DNA of 64,000 nucleotides, from the NCBI RefSeq assembly GCF_002807665.1, contig NZ_PEAY01000004.1, positions 62,001-126,000 on the forward strand, read 5' to 3'. Position 1 is the first letter of the stretch. Each line of letters begins with the position of its first letter. The stretch comes from Neoalteromonas facilis. GTDB lineage: Bacteria; Pseudomonadota; Gammaproteobacteria; Enterobacterales; Alteromonadaceae. The position numbers and the translations under genes are program-made. The notes under the pieces are model-generated. The model was not told where the DNA came from, ran no database searches, and was given only the letters and a program-made list of their open reading frames with translations. Below are positions 51,746-61,262 of the stretch, piece by piece.

Positions 51746-52360
51746 CTATTTTAAAAGATGCGGGTCAAACAAATGACCAAGCTTTTCGGTTTTGGTCTTA
51801 AGGTAGTGTTTATTTTGTTCCGTTAAACCGTGATCAATGGGTTTGCGTTCAACAACATTTATACCCAACTGTGCCAACGCATCGGCTTTACGTGGGTTGT
51901 TGGTCATAAGCACCACGTTTTCAACATTAAGGGTTTTTAACATAAAACCGCAAATGGAATACTCTCGTAGATCCGCATCAAAACCTAAGTGTAAATTAGC
52001 TTCGACGGTGTCCATTCCGGTATCTTGTAGTTGATACGCCTTAATTTTGTTTAACAGGCCAATTCCACGCCCTTCTTGTCGTAAATATAACAGCACGCCT
52101 TTGCCGTGCTCTACGATATTCTGCAGTGCTTTTTCTAGCTGAAAACCACAATCACAACGGGTACTGAATAGTGCATCACCGGTCAAACATTCAGAATGAA
52201 TTCTAATAGGCACTGACTCTCCGGGCTCCCAATCGCCATAGGTTAGCGCGACATGATCTTGCCCGCTGGCTTCAACAAACCCATGGATCCTAAATTCACC
52301 AAAGCGTGTCGGTAACTTCGCGGCACTGATGTATTCAAATTGGGGGGATGTATCTGTCAT
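51746..52360 (-). CDS. ribA: GTP cyclohydrolase II
   Basis: 204 residues, near the usual 196. It opens GTP to the first pyrimidine intermediate of riboflavin. Zinc ligands Cys58, Cys69 and Cys71 appear in ECLTGDALFSTRCDCG, and the catalytic YLRQEGRGIGL loop and DTVEANLHLG motif follow. It stands alone, not fused with RibB and not next to other rib genes. No FMN-riboswitch pattern was seen in the short upstream gap. Confidence 0.97.
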   Translation of the reverse strand: MTDTSPQFEYISAAKLPTRFGEFRIHGFVEASGQDHVALTYGDWEPGESVPIRIHSECLTGDALFSTRCDCGFQLEKALQNIVEHGKGVLLYLRQEGRGIGLLNKIKAYQLQDTGMDTVEANLHLGFDADLREYSICGFMLKTLNVENVVLMTNNPRKADALAQLGINVVERKPIDHGLTEQNKHYLKTKTEKLGHLFDPHLLK

Positions 52361-52437
52361 TCTATTCTCTGTTGCCGCGCCCTGCGGGAATTCTGCTTAA
52401 CGTGCAATATGGGGCCATACACCGGTAATACAATAGC

Positions 52438-55326
52438 TCAATCGCCAAATGGTGCGTATTCATCGAGCGGAGCCGGCATCGAAATACCGTAGCCTTGTGC
52501 GTAGTCTACGCCCATTTTGCCCAATTGCATTTTTATCTCACTGTTTTCGACAAACTCTGCAACGGTCTCCATGCCAATGGCTTTTGCCACATCGTTGATG
52601 GATCGCACCATGGCAAGATCTATGGGGTCGGAGAGTAAATCTCGAACAAACGCGCCGTCAATTTTGACGTACTGTACTGGTAGTTGCTTTAAATAACCAT
52701 AAGAGGAAAAGCCACTGCCAAAATCATCTAATGCGAATTTGCAACCGAGTTGGCTAAAGGTTTTGATGAATTCCAAGGTTTCATCCATTTTAATGATGGC
52801 CATGCCTTCTGTAATCTCAAAGCAAACCTTGTCGTATGGGATTGAGAATTTTTCGAACGCATTCAAAACATAAAGCTTAAAGTCGCGATCCGCTAACGAC
52901 TGCCCACACAGGTTGATGTTACTTTTGCGCAGCGCCGTCATGTGTTCTGGGTTTTGATTCAGCCAGGCGAAATAGTTGTGGATCACCCAGCGGTCAATTT
53001 TAGCACCTAACGAGTATCGTTCCGCTGCAGGTAAAAATGCGCCCGGCGGCACCAGTTCACCATCACTGGTTTGCATTCTCAGCAAGATTTCATAGCGGTG
53101 ACCATCGCTCATTTTGTGCAGTGGTTGGTAATGCTGGTAATACAGCTGAAAATTATTTTGCTCCAAAGCTTCATTTATATGGGCAAGCCAATTGAGCTCA
53201 CTCTCATATCGCTTGGTTGTTATGTCATTTAATGAATAGCGATGGATTTGGTTTCGCCCTTGCTCTTTGGCAATGTAACAAGCCGCATCGGCCATACTCA
53301 TCATTTGTTCAGGCGAATCAATTTTCTCTGTGCGTTCAACCAATCCAATACTGATCCCGAGAGAGAAAACGTTGTTCTCCCACATAAAACGGAAATCGGA
53401 CACAATGTTGAGAAGTCTATTGGCTAACACATAGGCTTCATCATTATCGCTGTTGGTTAACAGCACACCGAACTCATCTCCACCTAGCCTTGCAAGTAAT
53501 CCCCGTTCACCCACGCCTTCATCGAGTAATCGGGCTAATTGTTGTAGCAGAGCATCGCCCGCTTTGTGTCCACAGGTATCGTTGACCACTTTGAACTGAT
53601 CCAAATCCATGTAAAGTAAAATCATGGGCTGATCAGCATTAAAAGGCTGACTAAGCTGATATTGAAGTTGCCGTTCAAACTCTCGACGATTATTTACTCC
53701 GGTGAGAGAATCATGGGTAGCTAGATATTCAAGGCTAATATTGGATTGCTTACGTTCGGTAACATCAAACAAAGAGCCATACAAGAATGTTTGGTCTCCA
53801 TCGTTATGTAATTGACAAGACAGGGAAAACCAGAATTCTGAACCATCTTTTCTGAGTCCGCGGAATTCACGGCCTAATACGGTTTTGTTAGTGCGAAGCT
53901 CACCAATGAGTACGTCTCTATCACTCTTATCCGCATAAAACTCATCGGTACTTTGGATGGAAGACAACATTTCATCTTCACTTTCGTAACCAAACAATTG
54001 CCACATCGCGGGATTAACCGATAGTAGGATGCCATCGGTCGTCGATGTATATAAACCTTCGGCGGAATTTCTAAACAGTTGATAGAATTGGCTGAGGCTG
54101 TCGATACGCTTTTCTTGTCTCGTCTGTTCTAGGCGCATCAGTACTTGTTGATTGATTTCAATTGACACCCCGACGGTTAACACACCCATGGTCACGAATA
54201 AAATGATCAACAACGTGCTGAGAGCATCGATATCACCGAGATATTCATACAGATAAAGATTCAGACCTGCCGCGAGCGAAATAAAAAGCCAACCTATGAC
54301 GAATATAAAACCTGGTCGGCTACTTAAACGGAAGTAGTACTGCAGTGCCATTACGCACTGAATAACAACACAGCCCACAACAATGATGCTGTTAACCGCA
54401 ACAATCCAGATTTCGGGTGTTAGAAATGCATTGAGCAATATACCAATGGGGAGAAACAGCGCCAGATACTTAATGATTGCTGACGTGCGTACAAAAAGCG
54501 AGGTGCAGACCTTTCCCATGAGCCCCATTAACAGCGTCAGAAATATCGCACTGAAAAGACCCGAGTGTTCGGTGATGTGCGTAATCTGCCCGATAAATCC
54601 ATGCACATTTAGAATAAAGAGCATCAACACAAAACAGGTAAGTGAGAACCAAAAACGTACTGGGCTTTTTAAAATCAGATAGGTCGTTAGGAAGTACAAC
54701 GTAAATACGGTCAATGCGCCGACAAAAATACCAAACAGAACCTGCATATTTTGTTGTTCTAATACCCACGCTTCAGCATCTTTCAGCGTAATGGGCATCA
54801 GTAGAGGCCCTTCGTCACTGATTTTAATGTACACCGTGACGGATGCATTGCCACTGAGTGATATGGGCGCGATAAAATTTCGATGACTGATGGGGCGTAA
54901 TTCAAAATCCTTGTCAGCCCCCATCAAATGTGAAGCGACAATACGACCGAGTTCATCGATGACAAAAATATCCACAACATCTAATGTTGGATCCGCAATT
55001 GACAAATACAGTGTTTGTAATGCTGTAGATTGATTGTTGACGCGGGTTCGTATCCACAAACTTTGCTCTTCTTGCAATGGCTCACTGTTCCACGCCGCTG
55101 ACCAACCATCCAGTAGCTGAATTTCACTTAAGCGTTTATATGAATCGGTGCGCAATGACTCTGCGTGGGCAACTATATCTGTCGTCGTGTGCAAGCTATC
55201 AATTTGAATGTCGTGAACGATGTCGTTGGAGGCCGAAACACTGATAGGTAACAATACAATGCATACCATCAAACTAAACAGGCAACGCTGAATAGCGGTT
55301 TTCAGAGCGTTGGGCGTGATAGACAA
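52438..55326 (-). CDS. 7TMR-DISM PAS GGDEF-EAL protein
   Basis: 962 residues. A signal-like N-terminus is followed by a periplasmic 7TMR-DISMED2-type domain (about 40-185), seven membrane helices (about 195-390), a short coiled coil, a PAS domain (about 412-525), a GGDEF domain with intact GGDEF (615-619) and an EAL domain. The EAL motif reads EILLR (746-750), which keeps the required ExLxR pattern; DDFGSG and KIDG motifs are present. Both cyclic-di-GMP synthesis and hydrolysis are possible. DISM domains usually bind carbohydrates or related ligands outside. No RxxD product-inhibition site precedes GGDEF. It follows ribA on the same strand, 77 bases upstream. Confidence 0.93.
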   Translation of the reverse strand: MSITPNALKTAIQRCLFSLMVCIVLLPISVSASNDIVHDIQIDSLHTTTDIVAHAESLRTDSYKRLSEIQLLDGWSAAWNSEPLQEEQSLWIRTRVNNQSTALQTLYLSIADPTLDVVDIFVIDELGRIVASHLMGADKDFELRPISHRNFIAPISLSGNASVTVYIKISDEGPLLMPITLKDAEAWVLEQQNMQVLFGIFVGALTVFTLYFLTTYLILKSPVRFWFSLTCFVLMLFILNVHGFIGQITHITEHSGLFSAIFLTLLMGLMGKVCTSLFVRTSAIIKYLALFLPIGILLNAFLTPEIWIVAVNSIIVVGCVVIQCVMALQYYFRLSSRPGFIFVIGWLFISLAAGLNLYLYEYLGDIDALSTLLIILFVTMGVLTVGVSIEINQQVLMRLEQTRQEKRIDSLSQFYQLFRNSAEGLYTSTTDGILLSVNPAMWQLFGYESEDEMLSSIQSTDEFYADKSDRDVLIGELRTNKTVLGREFRGLRKDGSEFWFSLSCQLHNDGDQTFLYGSLFDVTERKQSNISLEYLATHDSLTGVNNRREFERQLQYQLSQPFNADQPMILLYMDLDQFKVVNDTCGHKAGDALLQQLARLLDEGVGERGLLARLGGDEFGVLLTNSDNDEAYVLANRLLNIVSDFRFMWENNVFSLGISIGLVERTEKIDSPEQMMSMADAACYIAKEQGRNQIHRYSLNDITTKRYESELNWLAHINEALEQNNFQLYYQHYQPLHKMSDGHRYEILLRMQTSDGELVPPGAFLPAAERYSLGAKIDRWVIHNYFAWLNQNPEHMTALRKSNINLCGQSLADRDFKLYVLNAFEKFSIPYDKVCFEITEGMAIIKMDETLEFIKTFSQLGCKFALDDFGSGFSSYGYLKQLPVQYVKIDGAFVRDLLSDPIDLAMVRSINDVAKAIGMETVAEFVENSEIKMQLGKMGVDYAQGYGISMPAPLDEYAPFGD

Positions 55327-55403
55327 ACGGTTACCTTATTTTATTGTAATTATCAGGATTGTCGGCACAAAGCGTGCAAACAGTATAGTAGTTACAGTAT
55401 AGG

Positions 55404-56843
55404 CTAACTGCTACAACTTAATGCAAGCCCTTTCTCGTTATCCGCGGGTGGTTGAGCAAATAATTCATACTGTGGGTCGTTACTAAATGGATGAGTGATT
55501 GCTTCAAATAGGGCTTCGCAAAGTGAAAAGTCATCCTCATAGGCCGCTTCAATAGCGCTTTGCAGTATATGGTTTCGCGGCACAACTCTGGGGTTTATTG
55601 CATCTAAATCAGTTGCATCTACATTCTGCTTTTCTAATATTGCGGTGTATTCCTTTAACCATTGGCTAATTGCTTGCCGATCAATAAAGTGGTCAATGAT
55701 ACGCTGTGGATGACTTTGTGCTGAAGACAGTAATCTAAAGCTTATACTGTGATCGCGCTGTTGTTGTTGAAGCATTTGAAACCAGCGTTGTCGCAATTCT
55801 GATGCCTTTTCACTCATTGCGTGTTCTTCGCGAGAGTGGGGAAAACCGAATTTGCGATTCATTAGCTGGTGGTAACTGCGGATAAGCGTTGGCTCGAACA
55901 GGCTTAGCGCTTCCGTGATCATGTTTACATCAATGTATCCGGTAAACGCTTGCGCTAACGCATTTAAATTCCATAGCGCGATACCAGGCTGTTGATCAAA
56001 TGCATAGCGCCCGTTGTGATCCGAATGATTACAAATGTACTGAGGATTAAAATCATCCAAAAATGCATACGGACCATAATCAAAGGTTATACCGTGGATC
56101 GACATATTGTCGGTGTTCATAACCCCGTGGTTAAAGCCGAGGCTCTGCCAATGAGCAATCATCCAAGCTGTTGATGTCACTATCTGTTGTAACAATGCCT
56201 GGTACTTATTGTCGGTATCAGCTAAGTCAGCAAAGTGATGTTTAAAACAGTACTCAAATAAAGCGTCCAGTTCGTCCTTTTGTCCGCTGTAGTGAAAGTA
56301 CTCAAAATGACCAAAACGAATATGACTTGGGCATGTACGAATTAACATGGCACCGGGCTCTAGCGTTTCCCGTTGAACACCCTCGTTACTAGTGAATAAA
56401 CAAAGCGCGCGAGACGTGGGTACACCAAGGGCGTGCATCGCCTCGCTGATCATATACTCTCGAATCGTTGAACGCAGCACAGCGCGACCATCAGCATGAC
56501 GTGAATAGGGTGTAGGACCAGCGCCCTTGAGGTGCAAATCTAGGCGCGCGCCTGCAGACGAAGTGATCTCTGCCAGTAAATGCCCACGGCCATCTCCCAA
56601 ATAAGGATTCCATTGACCAAACTGATGACCACCATATTTCTGAGCAACAGCATGTCGCTGCCAAGGGCTTTGTTTATCATTGAGCAATGCTTGCCATTCA
56701 CCTTGCCAAACCGAATCAGCGATACCTAACTCACCAGACAGTGCATGGTTTGTCATGGCTAACCGTTGACCTTTCAATGGGTGTACCGACACTGAAGATG
56801 TCAACGCTTGCAATTCATTGGCGTAAGTGTAGCTTAGTTGCAT
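55404..56843 (-). CDS. selO: SelO/YdiU protein adenylyltransferase
   Basis: 479 residues, as in Escherichia coli YdiU (478). This pseudokinase-fold family transfers AMP to protein hydroxyl groups. Family marks include GGHQFGQWNPYLGDGRGHLL, the LKGAGPTPYSRHADGRAVLRSTIREY lysine/glutamate region, MNTDNMSIHGITFDYGP with its aspartates, and the C-terminal CSS where eukaryotes carry selenocysteine. It is plus-strand divergent from the cytochrome gene. Confidence 0.97.
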   Translation of the reverse strand: MQLSYTYANELQALTSSVSVHPLKGQRLAMTNHALSGELGIADSVWQGEWQALLNDKQSPWQRHAVAQKYGGHQFGQWNPYLGDGRGHLLAEITSSAGARLDLHLKGAGPTPYSRHADGRAVLRSTIREYMISEAMHALGVPTSRALCLFTSNEGVQRETLEPGAMLIRTCPSHIRFGHFEYFHYSGQKDELDALFEYCFKHHFADLADTDNKYQALLQQIVTSTAWMIAHWQSLGFNHGVMNTDNMSIHGITFDYGPYAFLDDFNPQYICNHSDHNGRYAFDQQPGIALWNLNALAQAFTGYIDVNMITEALSLFEPTLIRSYHQLMNRKFGFPHSREEHAMSEKASELRQRWFQMLQQQQRDHSISFRLLSSAQSHPQRIIDHFIDRQAISQWLKEYTAILEKQNVDATDLDAINPRVVPRNHILQSAIEAAYEDDFSLCEALFEAITHPFSNDPQYELFAQPPADNEKGLALSCSS

Positions 56844-56872
56844 AATTCGAAAAAAAGGGAAACGTTGGACCT

Positions 56873-57217
56873 ATGGTAACAGCACGCAAACAGATAGTAA
56901 TGCGATCAATGGTCGCAATTTTTATTACACTCGGAATAAGCACACCACTTTATGCCGGTGATGCTGAAGCTGGGAAAAAACGTGCAACGGTATGTGCAGG
57001 ATGCCACGGCAATGACGGTATGGCGTTTATTCCAAACTACCCCAATTTGGCAGGGCAGAATGAACTGTATTTAGTTGAATCGTTAAAAGCGTATCGAGAT
57101 GGGTTACGCCGCCATATGCAAATGACCCCTATGGCGAAAGGGTTAAGCGATACCGAAATTGAAAACCTTGCCGCCTATTTCAGTAGCTTACCACCTAAAG
57201 TTAAAGGGACGCAGTAA
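56873..57217 (+). CDS. Periplasmic cytochrome c (class I, c4/c553-like)
   Basis: 114 residues with a signal peptide (about 1-28, ending LYAGD). One haem-binding CAGCH (41-45) is followed by the usual NLAGQ segment and a TPMA methionine ligand (Met87), a compact single-haem carrier. It could shuttle electrons between periplasmic partners such as an oxidase. It is divergent from selO, and the start ATG lacks a strong ribosome site. Confidence 0.92.
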   Translation: MVTARKQIVMRSMVAIFITLGISTPLYAGDAEAGKKRATVCAGCHGNDGMAFIPNYPNLAGQNELYLVESLKAYRDGLRRHMQMTPMAKGLSDTEIENLAAYFSSLPPKVKGTQ

Positions 57218-57273
57218 ACCAAATTCAGCCTACGAGTGTATCTATCGGATAACATCTGCATTAGGACCCTTGT

Positions 57274-57939
57274 ATGTTGGTTTTACATCATCTCAATAAT
57301 TCGCGTTCTCAACGTATTTTATGGTTGCTTGAGGAGCTCGAAATCGATTACACGCTGAAAACTTATCAGCGTGATGCGAAAACAAACCTAGCACCCGCCG
57401 AATTGAAACTTGTTCATCCATTAGGAAAATCGCCGGTTATCACAGATGGCGAAGCAACGATTGCAGAATCGGGAGCCATTATTGAATATCTCGTCACACA
57501 CTACGGAAATGGTGAGGTGCTATCGGCTTTAACACCACAACAAAAACAAGAACAACTGTTCTGGAATCATTTCGCTGAAGGTAGTTTCATGCCACCATTG
57601 GTGACTAAGATGGTGTTGGATAAGGGGCGAGAAAAAGCCTCGCCTTTTTTTGTGCGCTTCATAGTAGATAAGTTCGTTAGTGCGGTGATGGATGCTTATT
57701 TTGGGCCTAATATCACAGCCAACATAGCGTTTGTTGAACGGCATCTGTCAGATAAAACTTGGTTTTTAGGCGATGTACTCAGCGCGGCGGATTTTCAAAT
57801 GAGCTTTCCGTTGGAGGCGATAATTGCAAAACAGGGCAAGCAGGCGCTGCCAAATATCGCCGCATTTGTTGAACGCGTGCAAGCACGTGATGCCTACCAG
57901 CGAGCGTTAGCCAAGGGCGGTCGCTACGATTACGCTTAA
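57274..57939 (+). CDS. Glutathione S-transferase family protein
   Basis: 221 residues. The thioredoxin-like N-terminal domain has LHHLNNSRSQRILWLLEEL, then HPLGKSPVITDGE and the IAESGAIIEYL glutathione gamma-glutamyl site. An all-helical C-terminal domain follows, with the FLGDVLSAADFQMSFPLEA segment. The serine in NNSRSQR suggests the serine-type catalytic group. Its stop overlaps the convergent recQ stop by four bases. The substrate is unknown. Confidence 0.9.
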   Translation: MLVLHHLNNSRSQRILWLLEELEIDYTLKTYQRDAKTNLAPAELKLVHPLGKSPVITDGEATIAESGAIIEYLVTHYGNGEVLSALTPQQKQEQLFWNHFAEGSFMPPLVTKMVLDKGREKASPFFVRFIVDKFVSAVMDAYFGPNITANIAFVERHLSDKTWFLGDVLSAADFQMSFPLEAIIAKQGKQALPNIAAFVERVQARDAYQRALAKGGRYDYA

Positions 57940-59759
57940 GCTGTGTCGCTTAAGTTTTCCAAATAGTTGGTAATGGCTGTCAGGAACGCTTCACCATAGC
58001 GTTCCAGCTTGGTTGCGCCGACGCCTGAAATAGCCAAAAATTCGTTTTTATTGGTTGGCATCTTTGCTGCCATGTCTGCGAGTGAGGCGTCACTGAAGAC
58101 AACAAACGGCGGCACGTTGTCTTCATCGGCAATAGATTTACGCAACTGCTTAAGGCGCGCAAACAAGCGTTTATCGTAATTCTTACTGTGCGGTGATGGT
58201 TTGTCTGTTTTCAATGACAAACGTGGAATGGCAAGATTGCATTCTATCGTGCCGCGCAACACATCTCGAGCTGCGTCCGTCAGTCTAAGTGCTGCGCCTT
58301 GCGTAATGTCTATGCGCAAATAACCTTTGTGCACGAGTTGATTAATGATGCTATGCCAATAGGTATCAGACTCTGATTTACCAATCCCGTAGGTGGATAA
58401 TTCATGGTGTTTGTTTTCAACGATACGTTTTAAGTTTTTACCGCGCAGCACATCAATCACATATTGCGCTGATACCGGATGTTGAATACGTAAGATGCAT
58501 GACAGTACTTTTTGTGCCGTCACAAGCCCGTCAAAATGGCGCGGTGGATCTAAACAAACATCACAGTTGCCGCAAGCTGTGCCAGCAAATTCAGAGAAAT
58601 AATTGAGTAATACTTGGCGACGACAGGTTTGTGCTTCGGCGAAGGATTCCATGGCTGAAAACTTTTGCGTTTCAATAGACTCTCGCTCACTGTTACCCAT
58701 GGCTATCCACTGGCGAATACGAGCGCCATCTTTTTCATCAAATAACAGTAACGCTTCGGAAGGCATTCCGTCGCGGCCAGCGCGCCCGGTTTCTTGATAG
58801 TAGGCTTCGATACTGCGCGGCACGTCATGATGAATGACGTAGCGAACATTACTTTTGTTGATCCCCATGCCAAAGGCGACCGTGGCAACGACTATATCAA
58901 TCGCATCTGTTTGGAAGCGCCGCTGCACCCATTCGCGCTCTTCATTGTCCATGCCAGCATGATAGCCAGCCGCCTTCATGCCAAACTTATGTAACTTTTG
59001 GCTTAACTCATCAACCTTACGGCGGCTATTGCAGTAAATGATACCGCTACCTTCTTGCTGTTTCAGGTAGGCAATGATCTGGTCGAAAGGCTTGTATTTA
59101 GGCAGCACGTGGTAGCGAATATTCGGTCGATCAAAACTGCTTTTAAGGACTAAAGGGTCGGCCAATGCTAATTGATGCTGAATGTCGGCTTGTGTAGTGA
59201 TGTCTGCAGTAGCGGTGAGCGCCATAACTGGAACATCATTAAAGTGCTGCTTTAATTCGCCCAAACGGCGATATTCGGGGCGAAAATCATGCCCCCAATG
59301 TGATACGCAGTGGGCTTCATCTATGGCGAAAGCGGCAATAGGAATTGACTTTAAAAATTGTAGAAAGCGAGGTTGCAGCAGACGTTCAGGCGCGACATAC
59401 AGGATTTTAATCCGGCTTTGTTGTACATCGGCAAATGTTTGCGCGAGAGCTTCTTCGTCTAAGCTGCTATTAATGAACGCAGCGCTGACCCCGTTCTGTT
59501 TCAGTTGCTCAACTTGGTCTTGCATAAGTGCAATTAATGGTGAAACAACCAACGTAGCACCTTTCATCAGCAATGCGGGCACCTGATAACATAATGATTT
59601 ACCGCCGCCGGTGGGCATCAGTATTAAGCTGTCTCGTCCCGCTAGGGTATTTTCTATAGCAGTGAGTTGCCCTTCACGAAACGTCGTGTAGCCGAACACC
59701 TGCGCTAATATTTGCGTCGGAGAATGAATATTTTCAATGTCAGGTGTGGATGAATGCAT
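57936..59759 (-). CDS. recQ: ATP-dependent DNA helicase RecQ
   Basis: 607 residues from the ATG at 59759, close to Escherichia coli RecQ (609); a longer open frame upstream has no family support. It unwinds recombination and repair intermediates. Motifs: FREGQLTAIENTLAG, Walker A PTGGGKSLC, DEAHCVSHWGHDFRPEY, the C-terminal zinc cluster (CRRQVLLNYF-x-CGNCDVC), winged helix and an HRDC domain (about 525-600). No clear ribosome site is present before the ATG. It converges with the glutathione transferase gene and is divergent from mgtE. Confidence 0.97.
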   Translation of the reverse strand: MHSSTPDIENIHSPTQILAQVFGYTTFREGQLTAIENTLAGRDSLILMPTGGGKSLCYQVPALLMKGATLVVSPLIALMQDQVEQLKQNGVSAAFINSSLDEEALAQTFADVQQSRIKILYVAPERLLQPRFLQFLKSIPIAAFAIDEAHCVSHWGHDFRPEYRRLGELKQHFNDVPVMALTATADITTQADIQHQLALADPLVLKSSFDRPNIRYHVLPKYKPFDQIIAYLKQQEGSGIIYCNSRRKVDELSQKLHKFGMKAAGYHAGMDNEEREWVQRRFQTDAIDIVVATVAFGMGINKSNVRYVIHHDVPRSIEAYYQETGRAGRDGMPSEALLLFDEKDGARIRQWIAMGNSERESIETQKFSAMESFAEAQTCRRQVLLNYFSEFAGTACGNCDVCLDPPRHFDGLVTAQKVLSCILRIQHPVSAQYVIDVLRGKNLKRIVENKHHELSTYGIGKSESDTYWHSIINQLVHKGYLRIDITQGAALRLTDAARDVLRGTIECNLAIPRLSLKTDKPSPHSKNYDKRLFARLKQLRKSIADEDNVPPFVVFSDASLADMAAKMPTNKNEFLAISGVGATKLERYGEAFLTAITNYLENLSDTA

Positions 59760-59868
59760 GTTGTTATAAATTGGTGATAAACTACATAGGTGTATCGAAA
59801 GGCCTATGATACGCATTTTCACGTCAACCTTCACTGGCTATATATGACAAGTTTTTAAGGATCGAACA

Positions 59869-61206
59869 ATGACTGAACAGTTACCTGAATTGATCGAAGA
59901 GTTAGTCAGTACTCCTGAGGAAACGTCACAAATTGCGCGTTCGTCGGCAATGTTAGAGTTAGATAACACCGATATCGCACTAGTCCTTGAGTCACTGCCA
60001 GTTGAACAACGGATCTCAACGTTTAGCGCACTACCTAAGCACCGCATGCTTGATGTATTGGTTGAGATGCGTGCGGACCCTCGTGAAATTCTGATTGATG
60101 CAACGCCACAAGATCAATGGGCGAGTATTTTCAGCGATATTGATGCTGAAGATCTTTTGGAGTTGATGGATTCACTGCCGAACCGATTAGTCGACAGAGC
60201 TTATGAAGCGCTAGACTCCCAACAACAGGCCTACTTTGATGATGCAACTCAGTATCCGGTGGACCAAATTGGTCACTGGTTGAATCACGATATGTTGGTG
60301 TTGCCGTTAAATGCGAAAGTCAGAGAAGGGATTCGTTTGATACGCCGAGGTGTACCCGCCTATTGTGATTCTATCTACTTGTTCAATCGTTCTGGACAGT
60401 TTGCAGAAGCCGTTAAGCTTGCTCGTGTTTTCAATGCTGCAGAGCATATCCCATTAGTTGAGCTGGCTGAAGATGGCTTAACGGTGTTGAAAGCCAATGA
60501 AGAAAACGTTTCGGCTTCATTGTTAGTGCAGCGTTCTGGATACACCTCTCTCCCCGCAGTCGATGAGAATAATAAGCTGGTGGGGCGACTGGATATAGGT
60601 GCGGCGTCTGAGTTGATCAACGAGAATTATGAGCGCCAAGTAATGGCAACAGCAGGTATGGATGAGGACGAAGATTTATTCTCGCCGGTGGCGAAAAGCG
60701 CTAAAAACCGTGCCTTATGGTTGGGTATCAATTTATTAACCGCTTTTCTGGCATCCTGGTTTATCGGTTTATTTGAAGCCACGTTACAACAGGTTGTCGC
60801 GCTTGCAGTATTAATGCCCGTTGTTGCGAGTATGGGGGGGATTGCCGGCAGTCAAACATTAACCCTGATTGTGCGTGGTTTAGCATTGAAACAGGTCACG
60901 GCAGCCAACGTTCAGGCACTATTGAAAAAAGAATTTCAGGTGGGTGGAGTGAATGGTGTCGTATGGGCGTTGGTGATTGGCATTGTGGCTTATTTCTGGT
61001 TTGCTAATCCGGTATTAGGGTTTGTTATCGCACTAGCCATATTGGTGAATATCATCAGCGCAGCCTGTGCTGGTGTGTTTATTCCTGTTCTTTTGGATAA
61101 GCTCAAAATTGATCCAGCATTGTCTGGTTCGGTAATACTGACAACGGTCACTGATATAGTAGGCTTTGTCGCTTTTTTAGGTTTGGGAACTCTTTTTCTA
61201 TTGTAA
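59869..61206 (+). CDS. mgtE: MgtE-type magnesium transporter
   Basis: 445 residues. The N-terminal superhelical domain (about 1-130), paired CBS domains (about 135-255) and five C-terminal membrane helices (from about 280) are all present. The VVASMGGIAGSQTLTLIVRG segment and the NIISAACAGVFIP segment form the pore. MgtE conducts Mg2+ and is gated by Mg2+ on the cytosolic domains. AAGGA lies before the ATG. A weak hairpin (CGCGC/GCGCG at 61221-61235) after it may act as a poor terminator. The leader is too short for a full magnesium riboswitch. Confidence 0.95.
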   Translation: MTEQLPELIEELVSTPEETSQIARSSAMLELDNTDIALVLESLPVEQRISTFSALPKHRMLDVLVEMRADPREILIDATPQDQWASIFSDIDAEDLLELMDSLPNRLVDRAYEALDSQQQAYFDDATQYPVDQIGHWLNHDMLVLPLNAKVREGIRLIRRGVPAYCDSIYLFNRSGQFAEAVKLARVFNAAEHIPLVELAEDGLTVLKANEENVSASLLVQRSGYTSLPAVDENNKLVGRLDIGAASELINENYERQVMATAGMDEDEDLFSPVAKSAKNRALWLGINLLTAFLASWFIGLFEATLQQVVALAVLMPVVASMGGIAGSQTLTLIVRGLALKQVTAANVQALLKKEFQVGGVNGVVWALVIGIVAYFWFANPVLGFVIALAILVNIISAACAGVFIPVLLDKLKIDPALSGSVILTTVTDIVGFVAFLGLGTLFLL

Positions 61207-61262
61207 AACTCACGCTGGATCGCGCACAATGCGCGCTTTAGCCGTGCCGGTGAATATCCTTA

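Noticed and set aside
52361-52437. FMN riboswitch before ribA
   Set aside because: The 77-base gap to the upstream gene is too short for the element and shows none of its conserved blocks.
59760-59868. Magnesium-sensing leader (M-box) before mgtE
   Set aside because: Only 109 bases separate mgtE from recQ, less than the usual M-box plus expression platform, and no terminator or antiterminator pair was seen.
61221-61235. Intrinsic terminator after mgtE
   Set aside because: A five-base GC stem with only three T after it is too weak to list as a terminator; noted in the mgtE entry.
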